Positions 25,484-33,103 of a stretch of DNA of 64,000 nt are shown in pieces. Source of the DNA: Paratractidigestivibacter sp003150175 (GTDB taxonomy: Bacteria > Actinomycetota > Coriobacteriia > Coriobacteriales > Atopobiaceae); assembly GCF_964283195.1 (NCBI RefSeq), contig NZ_CAXYLH010000001.1; one strand, written 5' to 3'. A program made the position numbers and the translations under genes. Positions within the stretch are counted from its first letter, which is position 1, and every line of letters starts with the position of its first letter. The notes beneath the pieces are model-generated. The model was not told where the DNA came from. It searched no databases and saw only the letters and a list, made by a program, of their open reading frames with translations.

Positions 25484-27297
25484 GCAGCCAGAACCAGGGC
25501 CGCCCCGCAGGCGCCCGGCCCGCCGCAGCCGGCGCGACCGTCGCCGGCAAGAAGGACGCCCAGCGCGACCAGACCATCCGCCGCATGCTCGGCCTCTTCT
25601 CCGGCTGCAAGGGCATGCTCGCCGCCCTCATGGCGCTCGTGTGCGTCGTGACCGTCGGCACCCTCACCCTGCCCATGCTCACCGGCCGCGCGGTCGACTG
25701 CATCGTGGGACCCGGCCAGGTCGACTTCGGCGGCCTCGCCGACTGCGCGCGCCTGATGGCGGCGACCATCTGCGTCACCGCCGCGGCCCAGTACGCCCTC
25801 GCGCTCGTGACGAACCGCCTGGCCTACAACGCCGCCTACGACCTGCGCTGCCAGGCCTTCGACCACCTGCAGCGGATGCCGCTCGCCTACATCGACACCC
25901 ACGAGCACGGCGAGGTCGCCAGCCGCATCGTCAACGACGCCGACCAGCTGACCAACGGCTTCGTCATGGGCTTCCAGCAGCTCCCGAGCGGCGTGCTCAC
26001 CATCGTGGTCACGCTCGTCTTCATGTTCCGCTTGAACCCGTTGATCGCGGGCGTGGTCACCGTGCTCACGCCCTTCTCGGTCTGGATGGCCAAGTTCATC
26101 TCGAGCCACGCGAGCCGCCACTTCGCCGGGCAGACCCAGCTGCGCGGCGAGCTCACCGGCCTCGTGGAAGAGATGATCGGCGGCGCGGACACGATCGAGG
26201 CCTTCGGCGTCGAGGGGTCCGTGTGCGCCCGCGAGCGAGAGGTCGACACGCGCCTCGGGCAAGAGAGCTTCAAGGCAGTGTTCTTCTCTTCCCTCGCGAA
26301 CCCCACGATGCGCTTCATGAACTCGCTGGTGTACGCCGCGATCGGCATCTTCGGCGCGTTCGTCGTGCTCGCCGGCGGCATCACCGTGGGCGGGCTCTCC
26401 GCGTTCCTCAGCTACGCCGACCAGTACGCGAAGCCGTTCAACGACATCACGGGCGTGGTCACGGAGCTGCAGAACTCCGTCGCCTGCGCGCGGCACCTCT
26501 TTGAGCTCGTGGACGAGCCGCTCGAGGAACCCGACGCCGCGGACGCCGCCAAGCTCGAGCACGTCGATGGCAAGGTCGAGCTCGATGACGTGACCTTCTC
26601 GTACGTACCCGGCAAGCCCATCCTCGAGCACCTCGACCTCACGGCCGAGCCTGGGCAGCGCTTCGCCCTCGTGGGCCACACCGGCTGCGGCAAGACGACC
26701 CTCATCAACCTGCTCATGCGCTTCTACGACGTCGATTCCGGCAGCGTCACCGTTGACGGCAAGGACGTGCGCGCCCTCACCCGCTCGAGTCTGCGCAGCG
26801 TCTGGGGCATGGTCCTGCAGGACACCTGGGTGCGCCGCGCGACCGTGCGCGAGAACATCGCCATCGGCCGGCCCGAAGCCACCGACGAGGAGGTCGTGGC
26901 CGCCGCGAAGGCCGCCTACGCCGACGAGTTCATCCGCCGCCTGCCCAAGGGCTACGACACCGTCATCGACGGGTCGGCGAGCCTCTCGGCCGGGCAGCGG
27001 CAGCTTCTGTGCATTGCCCGCGCGATGGTCGCGCGGCCGCAGATGCTCATCCTCGACGAGGCCACGAGCAACATCGACACCCGTACCGAGCTGCTCGTCC
27101 AGCGCGCCTTCGACAACCTCATGCGCGGCCGTACGAGCTTCGTTGTCGCGCACCGCCTGAGCACCGTCCGCGACGCCGACGCGATCTGCGTCGTCGACCA
27201 CGGCCGCATCGCCGAGAAGGGCACCCACGAGGAACTTCTCGCCCACGGCGGCATCTACCGCGACATCTACGAGAGCCAGTTCGCCCCGGCGGAGTAG
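25480..27297 (+). CDS. ABC exporter, fused permease-ATPase (second half of pair)
   Basis: A 605-residue partner of the preceding gene. Six helices, then Walker A GHTGCGKTTLINLL, Q-loop MVLQDTWVRRATVREN, signature LSAGQRQLLCIARAM, Walker B MLILDEATSNID with the catalytic Glu, and the H-loop VAHRLST. Since the partner lacks the catalytic Glu, the two probably form one degenerate and one working ATP site, as in TM287/288-type exporters. The first 35 residues (QNQGRPAGARPAAAGATVAG) are a flexible extension. Confidence 0.93.
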   Translation: MSSQNQGRPAGARPAAAGATVAGKKDAQRDQTIRRMLGLFSGCKGMLAALMALVCVVTVGTLTLPMLTGRAVDCIVGPGQVDFGGLADCARLMAATICVTAAAQYALALVTNRLAYNAAYDLRCQAFDHLQRMPLAYIDTHEHGEVASRIVNDADQLTNGFVMGFQQLPSGVLTIVVTLVFMFRLNPLIAGVVTVLTPFSVWMAKFISSHASRHFAGQTQLRGELTGLVEEMIGGADTIEAFGVEGSVCAREREVDTRLGQESFKAVFFSSLANPTMRFMNSLVYAAIGIFGAFVVLAGGITVGGLSAFLSYADQYAKPFNDITGVVTELQNSVACARHLFELVDEPLEEPDAADAAKLEHVDGKVELDDVTFSYVPGKPILEHLDLTAEPGQRFALVGHTGCGKTTLINLLMRFYDVDSGSVTVDGKDVRALTRSSLRSVWGMVLQDTWVRRATVRENIAIGRPEATDEEVVAAAKAAYADEFIRRLPKGYDTVIDGSASLSAGQRQLLCIARAMVARPQMLILDEATSNIDTRTELLVQRAFDNLMRGRTSFVVAHRLSTVRDADAICVVDHGRIAEKGTHEELLAHGGIYRDIYESQFAPAE

Positions 27298-27321
27298 GGC
27301 GGCGGGGCAGGGGGCGGGGAC

Positions 27322-27526
27322 GCAGAAACTCCGGCGTCCAGTTTCATGACGGGGCGTACCGCGCAGAATCCTGGATGTCCAGCCCCAAGGCGCCCGTACG
27401 CGCGCAGAATCCTGGATGCCCAGCTCCAAGGCGCCCGCACGCGCGCAGAATCCTGGACGTCCAGCCCCGCAGCAAGAAGTTCCGCGCAGAAACCCGCGCC
27501 CCCAGCCCGCGCGCGCAGCTGAGGGC
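27322..27526. repeat. 41-nt tandem array, five units
   Basis: GCAGAA cores start at 27322, 27363, 27404, 27445 and 27486, exactly 41 bases apart. The three central units share GCGCAGAATCCTGGA, then a near-palindrome CTGGAYGTCCAG, and CAAGGCGCCCGYACG between units one to two and two to three. The outer units are diverged. Since 41 is not a multiple of three the array is unlikely to code. It lies just after the exporter genes. Confidence 0.85.
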
Positions 27527-27540
27527 GCGGGTTTCTGCGC
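27484..27540 (+). terminator. 18-bp hairpin ending the array
   Basis: GCGCAGAAACCCGCGCCC (from 27484) pairs perfectly with GGGCGCGGGTTTCTGCGC (27523-27540). No T-run follows. It may stop transcription from the exporter genes. The rest of 27541-27962 shows no gene, only short echoes of TTTCTGCGC (27631 region). Confidence 0.55.
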
Positions 27541-27962
27541 GCATCACGGCCAGTGGGCAATCAAGAAGGACTGAGCGTCAGTATTCCTGCGCATCAACTC
27601 TGACGAGACAGGCCGGCGAAGCTGAGCTTCAGGGTTTCTGCGCGGCCTTCTCCCTGCGCGATGGTTCCTTGGCGCGGAGTCAACTTAAAGGGTTGGCCGA
27701 TTGCCCATGGCCGGCCAGCGCCGGCGGTCCGCCCCACAAGCCGGACGATTCCGCCGGGAAGCTGACAACCTTTCACCAGTTCATCCATTTCCGAATTCGC
27801 CAAGAAGAAATCCCAGCTCAGTGGACTGCGCTATTTCCGAAGGAAGAGATGGTGAAAGGTTCTGAACCCCACCAACGACGATCGTCCCCTCCCCTTTCTT
27901 CGCGTCTCCACAAAATGCTCCTTGAAACAACCGGGCGATTTAGGTACCATAATTATTCGCGC

Positions 27963-28038
27963 GCCGGCATAGCTCAGTTGGTAGAGCACCGCTCTCGTAA
28001 AGCGGGGGTCATCGGTTCGAGTCCGATTGCCGGCTCCA
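27963..28038 (+). tRNA. tRNA-Thr (CGT anticodon)
   Basis: A complete 76-nt cloverleaf: acceptor GCCGGCA/TGCCGGC fully paired, D-arm GCTC-AGTTGGTA-GAGC, anticodon stem CCGCT/AGCGG with loop CTCGTAA giving anticodon CGT (reads ACG), T-arm ATCGG-TTCGAGT-CCGAT, and an encoded CCA. A strong terminator follows. Confidence 0.96.
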
Positions 28039-28049
28039 GTTGCTCGCAA

Positions 28050-28078
28050 AGCCAGGGAATTCGTTCCCTGGCTTTTTT
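28050..28078 (+). terminator. Rho-independent terminator of tRNA-Thr
   Basis: AGCCAGGGA and TCCCTGGCT pair around a short AATTCGT-type loop and are followed directly by six T. Confidence 0.92.
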
Positions 28079-28140
28079 CATGGCCCTGTTGGATATGCAC
28101 AAGCCGCGCAGGATCAACAGGGGCCCGATGATGCGTAGAT

Positions 28141-28250
28141 AAAAAATGCTGGGGGATAAGCCCCCAGCGCTTGGAGGTAGCCGTGACGGCTACCGATATT
28201 CTTGTAACATGCCCCACTTTGCCTGACAAGAGGCGGCTCTATGGCCCGAA
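28141..28250 (-). ncRNA. Candidate small RNA with two hairpins and terminator
   Basis: Read on the minus strand, a perfect GGTAGCCG/CGGCTACC hairpin (28176-28194) is followed by GCTGGGGG-CTTAT-CCCCCAGC (28148-28168) and then ATTTTTT, a textbook Rho-independent terminator. No protein frame on this strand ends just before it, so a transcript from the 28250-28500 region ending here would be non-coding. The 5' end is unknown and no known RNA family was recognised. The interval 28079-28501 has no convincing gene. Confidence 0.4.
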
Positions 28251-28416
28251 GGAAGGCCAATATGCGAAGACCGTCAGCCCCCTCCGTTTGCACGGCGATG
28301 ATCTTAAGCGACCAGAATCGCCTTAACTCCGCAGCGCCGAGCACGCGCCCTGCGCCCAAGGGCTTCAGCCCGTGACCAGCTCCCCCTCAGGCCTCCTCGA
28401 GCATTGCGCAACCCCT

Positions 28417-28445
28417 TTGAAGTGCGGAAACGCGACGCTTATACA
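28417..28445 (+). promoter_or_regulatory. Promoter of secreted protein gene
   Basis: TTGAAG (28417-28422), 17 bases, TATACA (28440-28445): a good sigma-A-type promoter 56 bases before the start codon at 28502. Confidence 0.65.
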
Positions 28446-28501
28446 GATACCTTAAAGAGCATACTTCCTTCAACCGGCGCGCCGCGGAGAAGGGAGCCAC
28501 C

Positions 28502-29599
28502 ATGAGAAAGCCCGCAGCGGATAAGCTCATGCAGAGGGTCGGCGTCGCGGTCGTCACAGGCGCGGTCCTGCTGTCCCAGGTACCGGCTCAGGCGATCGCC
28601 TCGGAGGCGGGCTCCTCGGCCGCGCCCCAAACCGCGTCCCAGGCCTCCGCACAATCCGAGCCCCAGCAGCAGTCCGACTCCGCGAACCCGCCCGAACCCC
28701 CCTCCGGCGGCGTCGCGACCGACCGCGGCGGCGGAAACATCTCCGTCGACGGTGGCACGATCTCGATCGAGGGCTCGGGCTCCCCCATCGTCTACTCCAC
28801 GGGAGACATCGAGGTCAGCGATGTGACCGGCACGGCCTCCGAAAGCCAGCTCGTGGGCATGGAGGGCCTGAAAACGGTCCTCATCCGGAACTCGACGCTC
28901 TCGAGCTCGCAGACGGGCAAGACGGCGAGCGACCCCGTGGCCGACGGGGTGATCATCTACCAGTCGACCTCCGGCGACGCCGAGTCCACCACCGGCGAGG
29001 CCGCGACGTTCCAAGCCGTCGACTCTAAGCTCTCGAGCGCGATCCAGTCCGACTCCATGTTCTACCTGACCAACACCTCCGCCAACGTCGTGCTCAAGAA
29101 CACCGAGCTCGACTTCGCCTCCTCGGCGGCGCGCCTCCTCTACGCCGCTGGAAACGACGCGAACAACTGGGGCCAGGCCGGCAGCAACGGAGCGACCGTC
29201 AAGTTCACAGGCATCGGCCAGCAGCTCGCGGGCGACGTCGTGGCGGACACGATCTCCTCTGTCGACCTCCACCTGACCGAGGGCACAACCTGGGCAGGCG
29301 CCGCGTCCATCGAGCAGAACGCCGCAGGCTCGACCTCCGATGCGCCCATGACAGTCAACATCGACGGCAGCTCCCAGTGGACTGTGACGGCAGACTCGAC
29401 CGTGAGCTCCCTCAACGTCGCAGAAGGCGCCAAGGTGGTCGACGCGGACGGAAAGACGGTCACCATCGTCGCCGGCGGCCAGACCGTCGTCCAGGGTGAC
29501 TCAGGCCTAACCGTGACCGTCACAGGCTCCTCCTCTGACGCCGAGAAGGGCTTCTTTGCCCAAGTCGTGGACTGGCTCAAGTCGCTCTTCGGGATGTAG
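28502..29599 (+). CDS. Secreted repetitive beta-rich protein, unknown function
   Basis: I do not recognise a family. A Sec signal peptide is clear (KPAADKLMQRVGVAVVTGAVLL, cleavage near AQAIASEA). After a Ser/Gln/Pro-rich linker (residues 35-70) the sequence is built of short Val/Thr/Ser strands (ISVDGGTISIEGSGSPIVYS, VVADTISSVDLHLTEGTTW, AEGAKVVDADGKTVTIVAGG), the pattern of a beta-helix such as in adhesins. The end FFAQVVDWLKSLFGM is a short amphipathic, hydrophobic tail; there is no LPXTG anchor. ATG 28502 follows GGGAGCC. It has its own promoter and terminator, so it is a single-gene unit. Confidence 0.75.
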   Translation: MRKPAADKLMQRVGVAVVTGAVLLSQVPAQAIASEAGSSAAPQTASQASAQSEPQQQSDSANPPEPPSGGVATDRGGGNISVDGGTISIEGSGSPIVYSTGDIEVSDVTGTASESQLVGMEGLKTVLIRNSTLSSSQTGKTASDPVADGVIIYQSTSGDAESTTGEAATFQAVDSKLSSAIQSDSMFYLTNTSANVVLKNTELDFASSAARLLYAAGNDANNWGQAGSNGATVKFTGIGQQLAGDVVADTISSVDLHLTEGTTWAGAASIEQNAAGSTSDAPMTVNIDGSSQWTVTADSTVSSLNVAEGAKVVDADGKTVTIVAGGQTVVQGDSGLTVTVTGSSSDAEKGFFAQVVDWLKSLFGM

Positions 29600-29646
29600 G
29601 CGCGCGCAAAGGGCGCGCAGGGGCGCACGGCGCCCTTACAGAAATA

Positions 29647-29683
29647 GGGCCGGCGATGGGATCCATCCCCCGTCGCCGGCCCT
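29647..29683. terminator. Strong hairpin between convergent genes
   Basis: GGGCCGGCGATGGG pairs with CCCCGTCGCCGGCCC (one bulge) around ATCCATC and is followed by TTCTTC. It probably ends the secreted protein gene and possibly the convergent TudS-PNP gene. Confidence 0.65.
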
Positions 29684-29739
29684 TCTTCGCGGCGCTCATC
29701 GTCCGCACGTGCTCCGTCGCCGCGCTCCCGCGTCGTTCC

Positions 29740-30930
29740 CTACAGCAGCCGCAGGACCCCGCGCACGAGGCGCTCGAAGTCGTCGGCGTGCTTCTCGGCC
29801 TCGGCGACGACGCTCTGGTGATCGACGCCGGGGGCGCCCGCCTCGTTGGCGGCGAGCGTGAGCCCGAGGACGTTCATCTCGAGCGCCTTGGCCATGATGA
29901 CCTCGCAGACCGTGCTCATGCCCACGTAGCTCACGCCGAGGGTGCGCAGCATCGCGGTCTCGGCCGGGGTCTCGAAGCAGGGCCCAAGCATGCCGGCGTA
30001 GACGCCCTCCTCCACGGAAATCCCCAGGTCGTCCGCGACGCCGCGGGCGATGGTGCGCAGGTAGGGGGAGTACGCGTCGTTCATGTCCACGAAGGGCGTG
30101 TCCACGTCGCGGAGCTCGGCCCACTCGGCGAGCGGGTTGCGGCCCGTGAGGTTGATCTGGTCGGTGAGGATGCCCAGGCCCTTGTGCGCGTTGCCCGGCA
30201 CGCAGCCCGTCGCGCAGGCAAAGATGATGTCGCGGCAGCCCAGGTGATGCGCGTGGCGCACGAGCGCGGTGACCTCGGCCGCGCTGTAGCCTTGGTACAG
30301 GTGGATGCGGCCAGGGTACACGACCACGGGGACGTCGTCCACGGTGCCCACGAGCGCCTCGAAGGTGTGTCCCTCGATAGGCGTGGCGTCGCCCGGGAAG
30401 CCCTCGATGTCGTGGTAATCGATGCGGCGGACGGCCTTGACCAGGCCCTTGAGGTGGCCGAGGCCCGTTCCGAGCACGATGGCGACGGGATGCTCGACGG
30501 ACGGCTTGACGTTCTTCACGGTATCTTCGGTGACCACGCAGATCCCCTCCTTGGCGAGCAGGCGGGCGCACACGCCCATGCCTGCCGTTAGCGTTCCGGT
30601 ATAGGTACCATCGTAGACCAGCCCGACGCCGCACGACGGGCTTTTTGCCTTCAGCACGGCGAGCGGTACCTCAGCGCGCTGAGCTGCGGCGCATTCGGCC
30701 CTCGCGCCATCGGCGAACGCACGGGTCACGTCTGTGCCGCCCTTGAGCAGCACACGCTCCCCCACCTGCTCGGCCGGCGGTCGCGGACAAGAAAGCCCCG
30801 CGGCCCTCTCGGGGCACACGGGGCAGACCTGGTTCTTCTTTGTGAGCTCGATAACCTCGGCGCACGGCTTGGATCCCCCGTCGTAGCGGACGGGCTCCCC
30901 GAGCAGGCATGCGCTGACGGCCAGACGCAC
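29740..30930 (-). CDS. Fusion: TudS-like thio-nucleobase desulfurase (DUF523) + purine nucleoside phosphorylase
   Basis: Residues 1-145 match DUF523: VSACLLGEPVRYDGGSK, CPVCPERAAGL, PRPPAE and LKAKSPSCGVGLVYDGTYTG. The three cysteines (Cys8, Cys39, Cys100) and the Glu of CPE, which in TudS hold the Fe-S cluster and act in 2-thiouracil desulfuration, are all there. Residues 155-396 are a class I purine nucleoside phosphorylase: VLGTGLGHL, YPGRIHLYQGY, TDQINLTGRNPL, FVDMNDAYS, LGPCFETPAE and VGMSTVCEV. The phosphorylase would split purine nucleosides to base and ribose-1-phosphate. The joined domains suggest use of thiopurine nucleosides. GTG 30930, one base after the upstream stop, is the start. 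Confidence 0.88.
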   Translation of the reverse strand: MRLAVSACLLGEPVRYDGGSKPCAEVIELTKKNQVCPVCPERAAGLSCPRPPAEQVGERVLLKGGTDVTRAFADGARAECAAAQRAEVPLAVLKAKSPSCGVGLVYDGTYTGTLTAGMGVCARLLAKEGICVVTEDTVKNVKPSVEHPVAIVLGTGLGHLKGLVKAVRRIDYHDIEGFPGDATPIEGHTFEALVGTVDDVPVVVYPGRIHLYQGYSAAEVTALVRHAHHLGCRDIIFACATGCVPGNAHKGLGILTDQINLTGRNPLAEWAELRDVDTPFVDMNDAYSPYLRTIARGVADDLGISVEEGVYAGMLGPCFETPAETAMLRTLGVSYVGMSTVCEVIMAKALEMNVLGLTLAANEAGAPGVDHQSVVAEAEKHADDFERLVRGVLRLL

Positions 30931-30931
30931 C

Positions 30932-31906
30932 TTAAACCGCCAGCGAGCCAATCTGAATGGTGGCCTTAGAGAGGAGCTCGTTGCAGTAGGCCGTCCACTC
31001 GGAGGATATCTGGCTGGAGGCGGTGCTGTACTTGGACTGCGCGACGTAGTAGGCGGCCTGGGCGGCGGCGTAGGTCGCGGAGTCGCTCTTCACCTCGTAG
31101 GAGGCCAGGGCCTTGGCGTAATCGCCGTCCTGGCTCTTCCAGGTGTTGTTGTCGGCGTCCCACTCGTCGCCGGCGAGGCCGATGATGTACTGGGCGTAGT
31201 CGGCGGTCGGGGTGTCCTCAGCGCCGTCGGCCGGCTTGGTCGGGGCGGTCGGCCGGTCGGGGACCTGGGTGCTCACCACGGAGTCGCGCAGCTTGCTCAT
31301 GACGGCGGACTGCTTGATGGTGTCCTTGGCGGTGTCCTCGTCGATGTTGTACTGAGAGGCGATCTGCGAGTAGTCGCTCGAGCCGAACATCTTGTTCGCG
31401 TACTGATCGACCTCGTCGTCGGAGACGGTGATGTTCTGGTTGCCGGCAGCGTCGAGAACGATCTGGTTGCGCGCGTACGAGATCACGTCGGTGGCGGCGG
31501 GGACGGTGTAGTTGCCGTCGGAGTCTGCGGACTTGTCCACGCTGCCGTTCTGCGCGAGCACCTCGCGGGCGGTGACCTTGTTGGTCTTGCCGTCGTAGGT
31601 GTACTCGGCGATCGTGGAGTCGAGCTGATCGGACGTGAGCTTCGTGGTCCCGTTCAGCGAGAAGGACGTGGACCCGCCGCCCAGCAGGAAGTGGCCGCAG
31701 AGCACGCCCACGACCACAGCGGCGACGACGCACACGATGAAGACGGGCAGGCCGACGGTGGGCAGGGGCTTCTTGGCGGAATCGGACTTGGAGGTGTGCT
31801 TGTCGGCGTGCTTCTGCGCCGGCTCGGGGGCCTCGGGCTTGGCGGCGTCCTTCGCGGGCTCCTGGGGCTCGGTGAGCTCGTCGTGGTTTTCCTTGGTATC
31901 GGGCAT
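30932..31906 (-). CDS. Membrane-anchored SurA_N-like protein, no PPIase domain
   Basis: A 324-residue protein. The first about 48 residues are Lys/Glu/Pro/Ala-rich and cytoplasmic; one membrane helix follows (PVFIVCVVAAVVVGVLCGHFLL); the rest is outside. The region from about residue 120 (YARNQIVLDAAGNQNITVSDDEVDQY, then MFGSSDYSQIASQYNIDEDTAKD) has the pattern of SurA/trigger-factor-type chaperone N-domains seen in PrsA-like foldases, but no parvulin domain is present. The assignment is tentative. It is translationally coupled to the TudS-PNP gene. Confidence 0.6.
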   Translation of the reverse strand: MPDTKENHDELTEPQEPAKDAAKPEAPEPAQKHADKHTSKSDSAKKPLPTVGLPVFIVCVVAAVVVGVLCGHFLLGGGSTSFSLNGTTKLTSDQLDSTIAEYTYDGKTNKVTAREVLAQNGSVDKSADSDGNYTVPAATDVISYARNQIVLDAAGNQNITVSDDEVDQYANKMFGSSDYSQIASQYNIDEDTAKDTIKQSAVMSKLRDSVVSTQVPDRPTAPTKPADGAEDTPTADYAQYIIGLAGDEWDADNNTWKSQDGDYAKALASYEVKSDSATYAAAQAAYYVAQSKYSTASSQISSEWTAYCNELLSKATIQIGSLAV

Positions 31907-31988
31907 GTTCCTATCCCATCTGTTCGCATCGAAAACTAGTCAGACCCTAGGAATTTACTCCCCGGGTCTTTAGGTTTACTGAAGGGCG

Positions 31989-32558
31989 CTACTTGCAGGC
32001 CTCGGCGATCTGGGCGCTGAAGGTCTTGATGTAGCCGGAGCCGTTGGAGGCGTCGAAGGCCACGCGCTCGGCGAGCGCGGAGCGGGTCGCGTCGGAGACC
32101 TCGCCGTGGGCGAGGTCCAGCAGCGCCGCGAGCATGTCGCGGTACTCAGCGTCGCCGTGGTAGCACTGGATCGCCTCGTCGAGCAGCGGCCAGGCGGCGT
32201 CGGAGCGCTCGGCAGACGTCGCGCCATAACGGCACAGAAAGACGAACGCGGCCAAGCGGACCGTCGCCGAGTCGTCGTCGAAGAGCGACTCCTCCGCTCC
32301 GTCGAAGGCGCCGGAGAGGTCCGCCGCGTTGTCGGCGCACAGCTCGGAGAGCGCCGTGAGGATCTCCCAGCGGGTCTGGGCCTCAGGGCGCTCGAGGGTC
32401 TCCACGAGCTGATCGATGTGGCCGACGAGGCGCGACGGGTCGGCCTTGGCGACGAGCGCGAGCTTGTGGGCGACCTCCTGGCGGCGACGGCGTCCCGTGC
32501 CCTGGAGCTCCTTGAAGAGCGCTTCGATCTGCGCGTTGGCGTTGGTGGCCTCTGCCAT
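31989..32558 (-). CDS. HEAT-repeat-like helical protein
   Basis: A 189-residue soluble protein without signal peptide. It consists of helix pairs such as HKLALVAKADPSRLVGHIDQLVETL, WEILTALSELCADNAADL and VRLAAFVFLCRYGATS, spaced like HEAT/ARM repeats. Such folds usually mediate protein contacts; no partner can be named. ATG 32558 has a strong AGGAGG. It lies between the membrane protein gene and the SurA-like gene on the same strand with gaps of about 80-110 bases. Confidence 0.65.
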   Translation of the reverse strand: MAEATNANAQIEALFKELQGTGRRRRQEVAHKLALVAKADPSRLVGHIDQLVETLERPEAQTRWEILTALSELCADNAADLSGAFDGAEESLFDDDSATVRLAAFVFLCRYGATSAERSDAAWPLLDEAIQCYHGDAEYRDMLAALLDLAHGEVSDATRSALAERVAFDASNGSGYIKTFSAQIAEACK

Positions 32559-32665
32559 TGTTTATCCTCCTATGTGATGTGCGATGTTTTGTGCGATGCG
32601 GCGCCGCGGGGAGCGGTTCGGGCTTGGGCCCGGGGCGGACGCGGCGGGGCGGGTGGACTGGGGCG

Positions 32666-33100
32666 CTAGCGGCCCTTCTTCGCGTCCTTGCCCGCGGCCA
32701 TAGTGCTCATGAGCTCAGGCTCCGGCGCGCCGTCGCGGCGGGCCCTGCGGGCGGCCTCGGCGGCCTCGGGGTCCTTGGCACGGCGGACGTGGTCCTTGTT
32801 CACGCGGAAGGCGGTGTCGACCTTCTTCCACGGGCCGACGGACTCGCCGAAGGTCATCTTCATGCCGGCGAGCGTGCCCGCCATGACGCCGAACACGAGC
32901 ATGACCAGCATAAAGAGCCCCGTGAGGCAGACCACGGCAGTGAGCAGCGCGCCGGCCGCGAGCACGACGACGTTCATGCGGATGTACTCGCCGCGCGTCA
33001 CGCAGCGCTTGGCGAGGATGTCGCCTGCGCCGACGCCCACGAAGATCCCGAAGAACAAGAAGAGCAGCGCGATGACCGCGCCGGCAAAGCCGAGGTCCAC
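32666..33100 (-). CDS. Small membrane protein, unknown function
   Basis: A 144-residue protein with two or three membrane helices (FAGAVIALLFLFFGIFVGVGAG, VVVLAAGALLTAVVCLTGLFMLVMLVFGVMAG) and a charged cytoplasmic tail rich in Lys, Arg, Glu and Ala. I do not recognise the family. Start GTG 33100 with GAGGAC lies three bases after the stop of the preceding dehydrogenase gene, so the two are probably co-translated. Confidence 0.65.
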   Translation of the reverse strand: MDLGFAGAVIALLFLFFGIFVGVGAGDILAKRCVTRGEYIRMNVVVLAAGALLTAVVCLTGLFMLVMLVFGVMAGTLAGMKMTFGESVGPWKKVDTAFRVNKDHVRRAKDPEAAEAARRARRDGAPEPELMSTMAAGKDAKKGR

Positions 33101-33103
33101 GGG

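Noticed and set aside
27322..27526. Tandem array as a CRISPR
   Set aside because: The units are similar over nearly their whole length with no alternating variable spacers, the period is 41 nt with about 25-30 conserved bases, and no cas gene is in the window.
27831..28229. Minus-strand frame encoding GNRTRTDDPRFTRAVLYQLSY
   Set aside because: This is the well-known false protein read antisense through a tRNA gene (here tRNA-Thr); the same kind of frame (WWRGRESNP) occurs opposite tRNA-Phe.
27963..28501. Integrated element at tRNA-Thr
   Set aside because: No integrase, no second copy of the tRNA 3' end and no phage or conjugation genes are present downstream.
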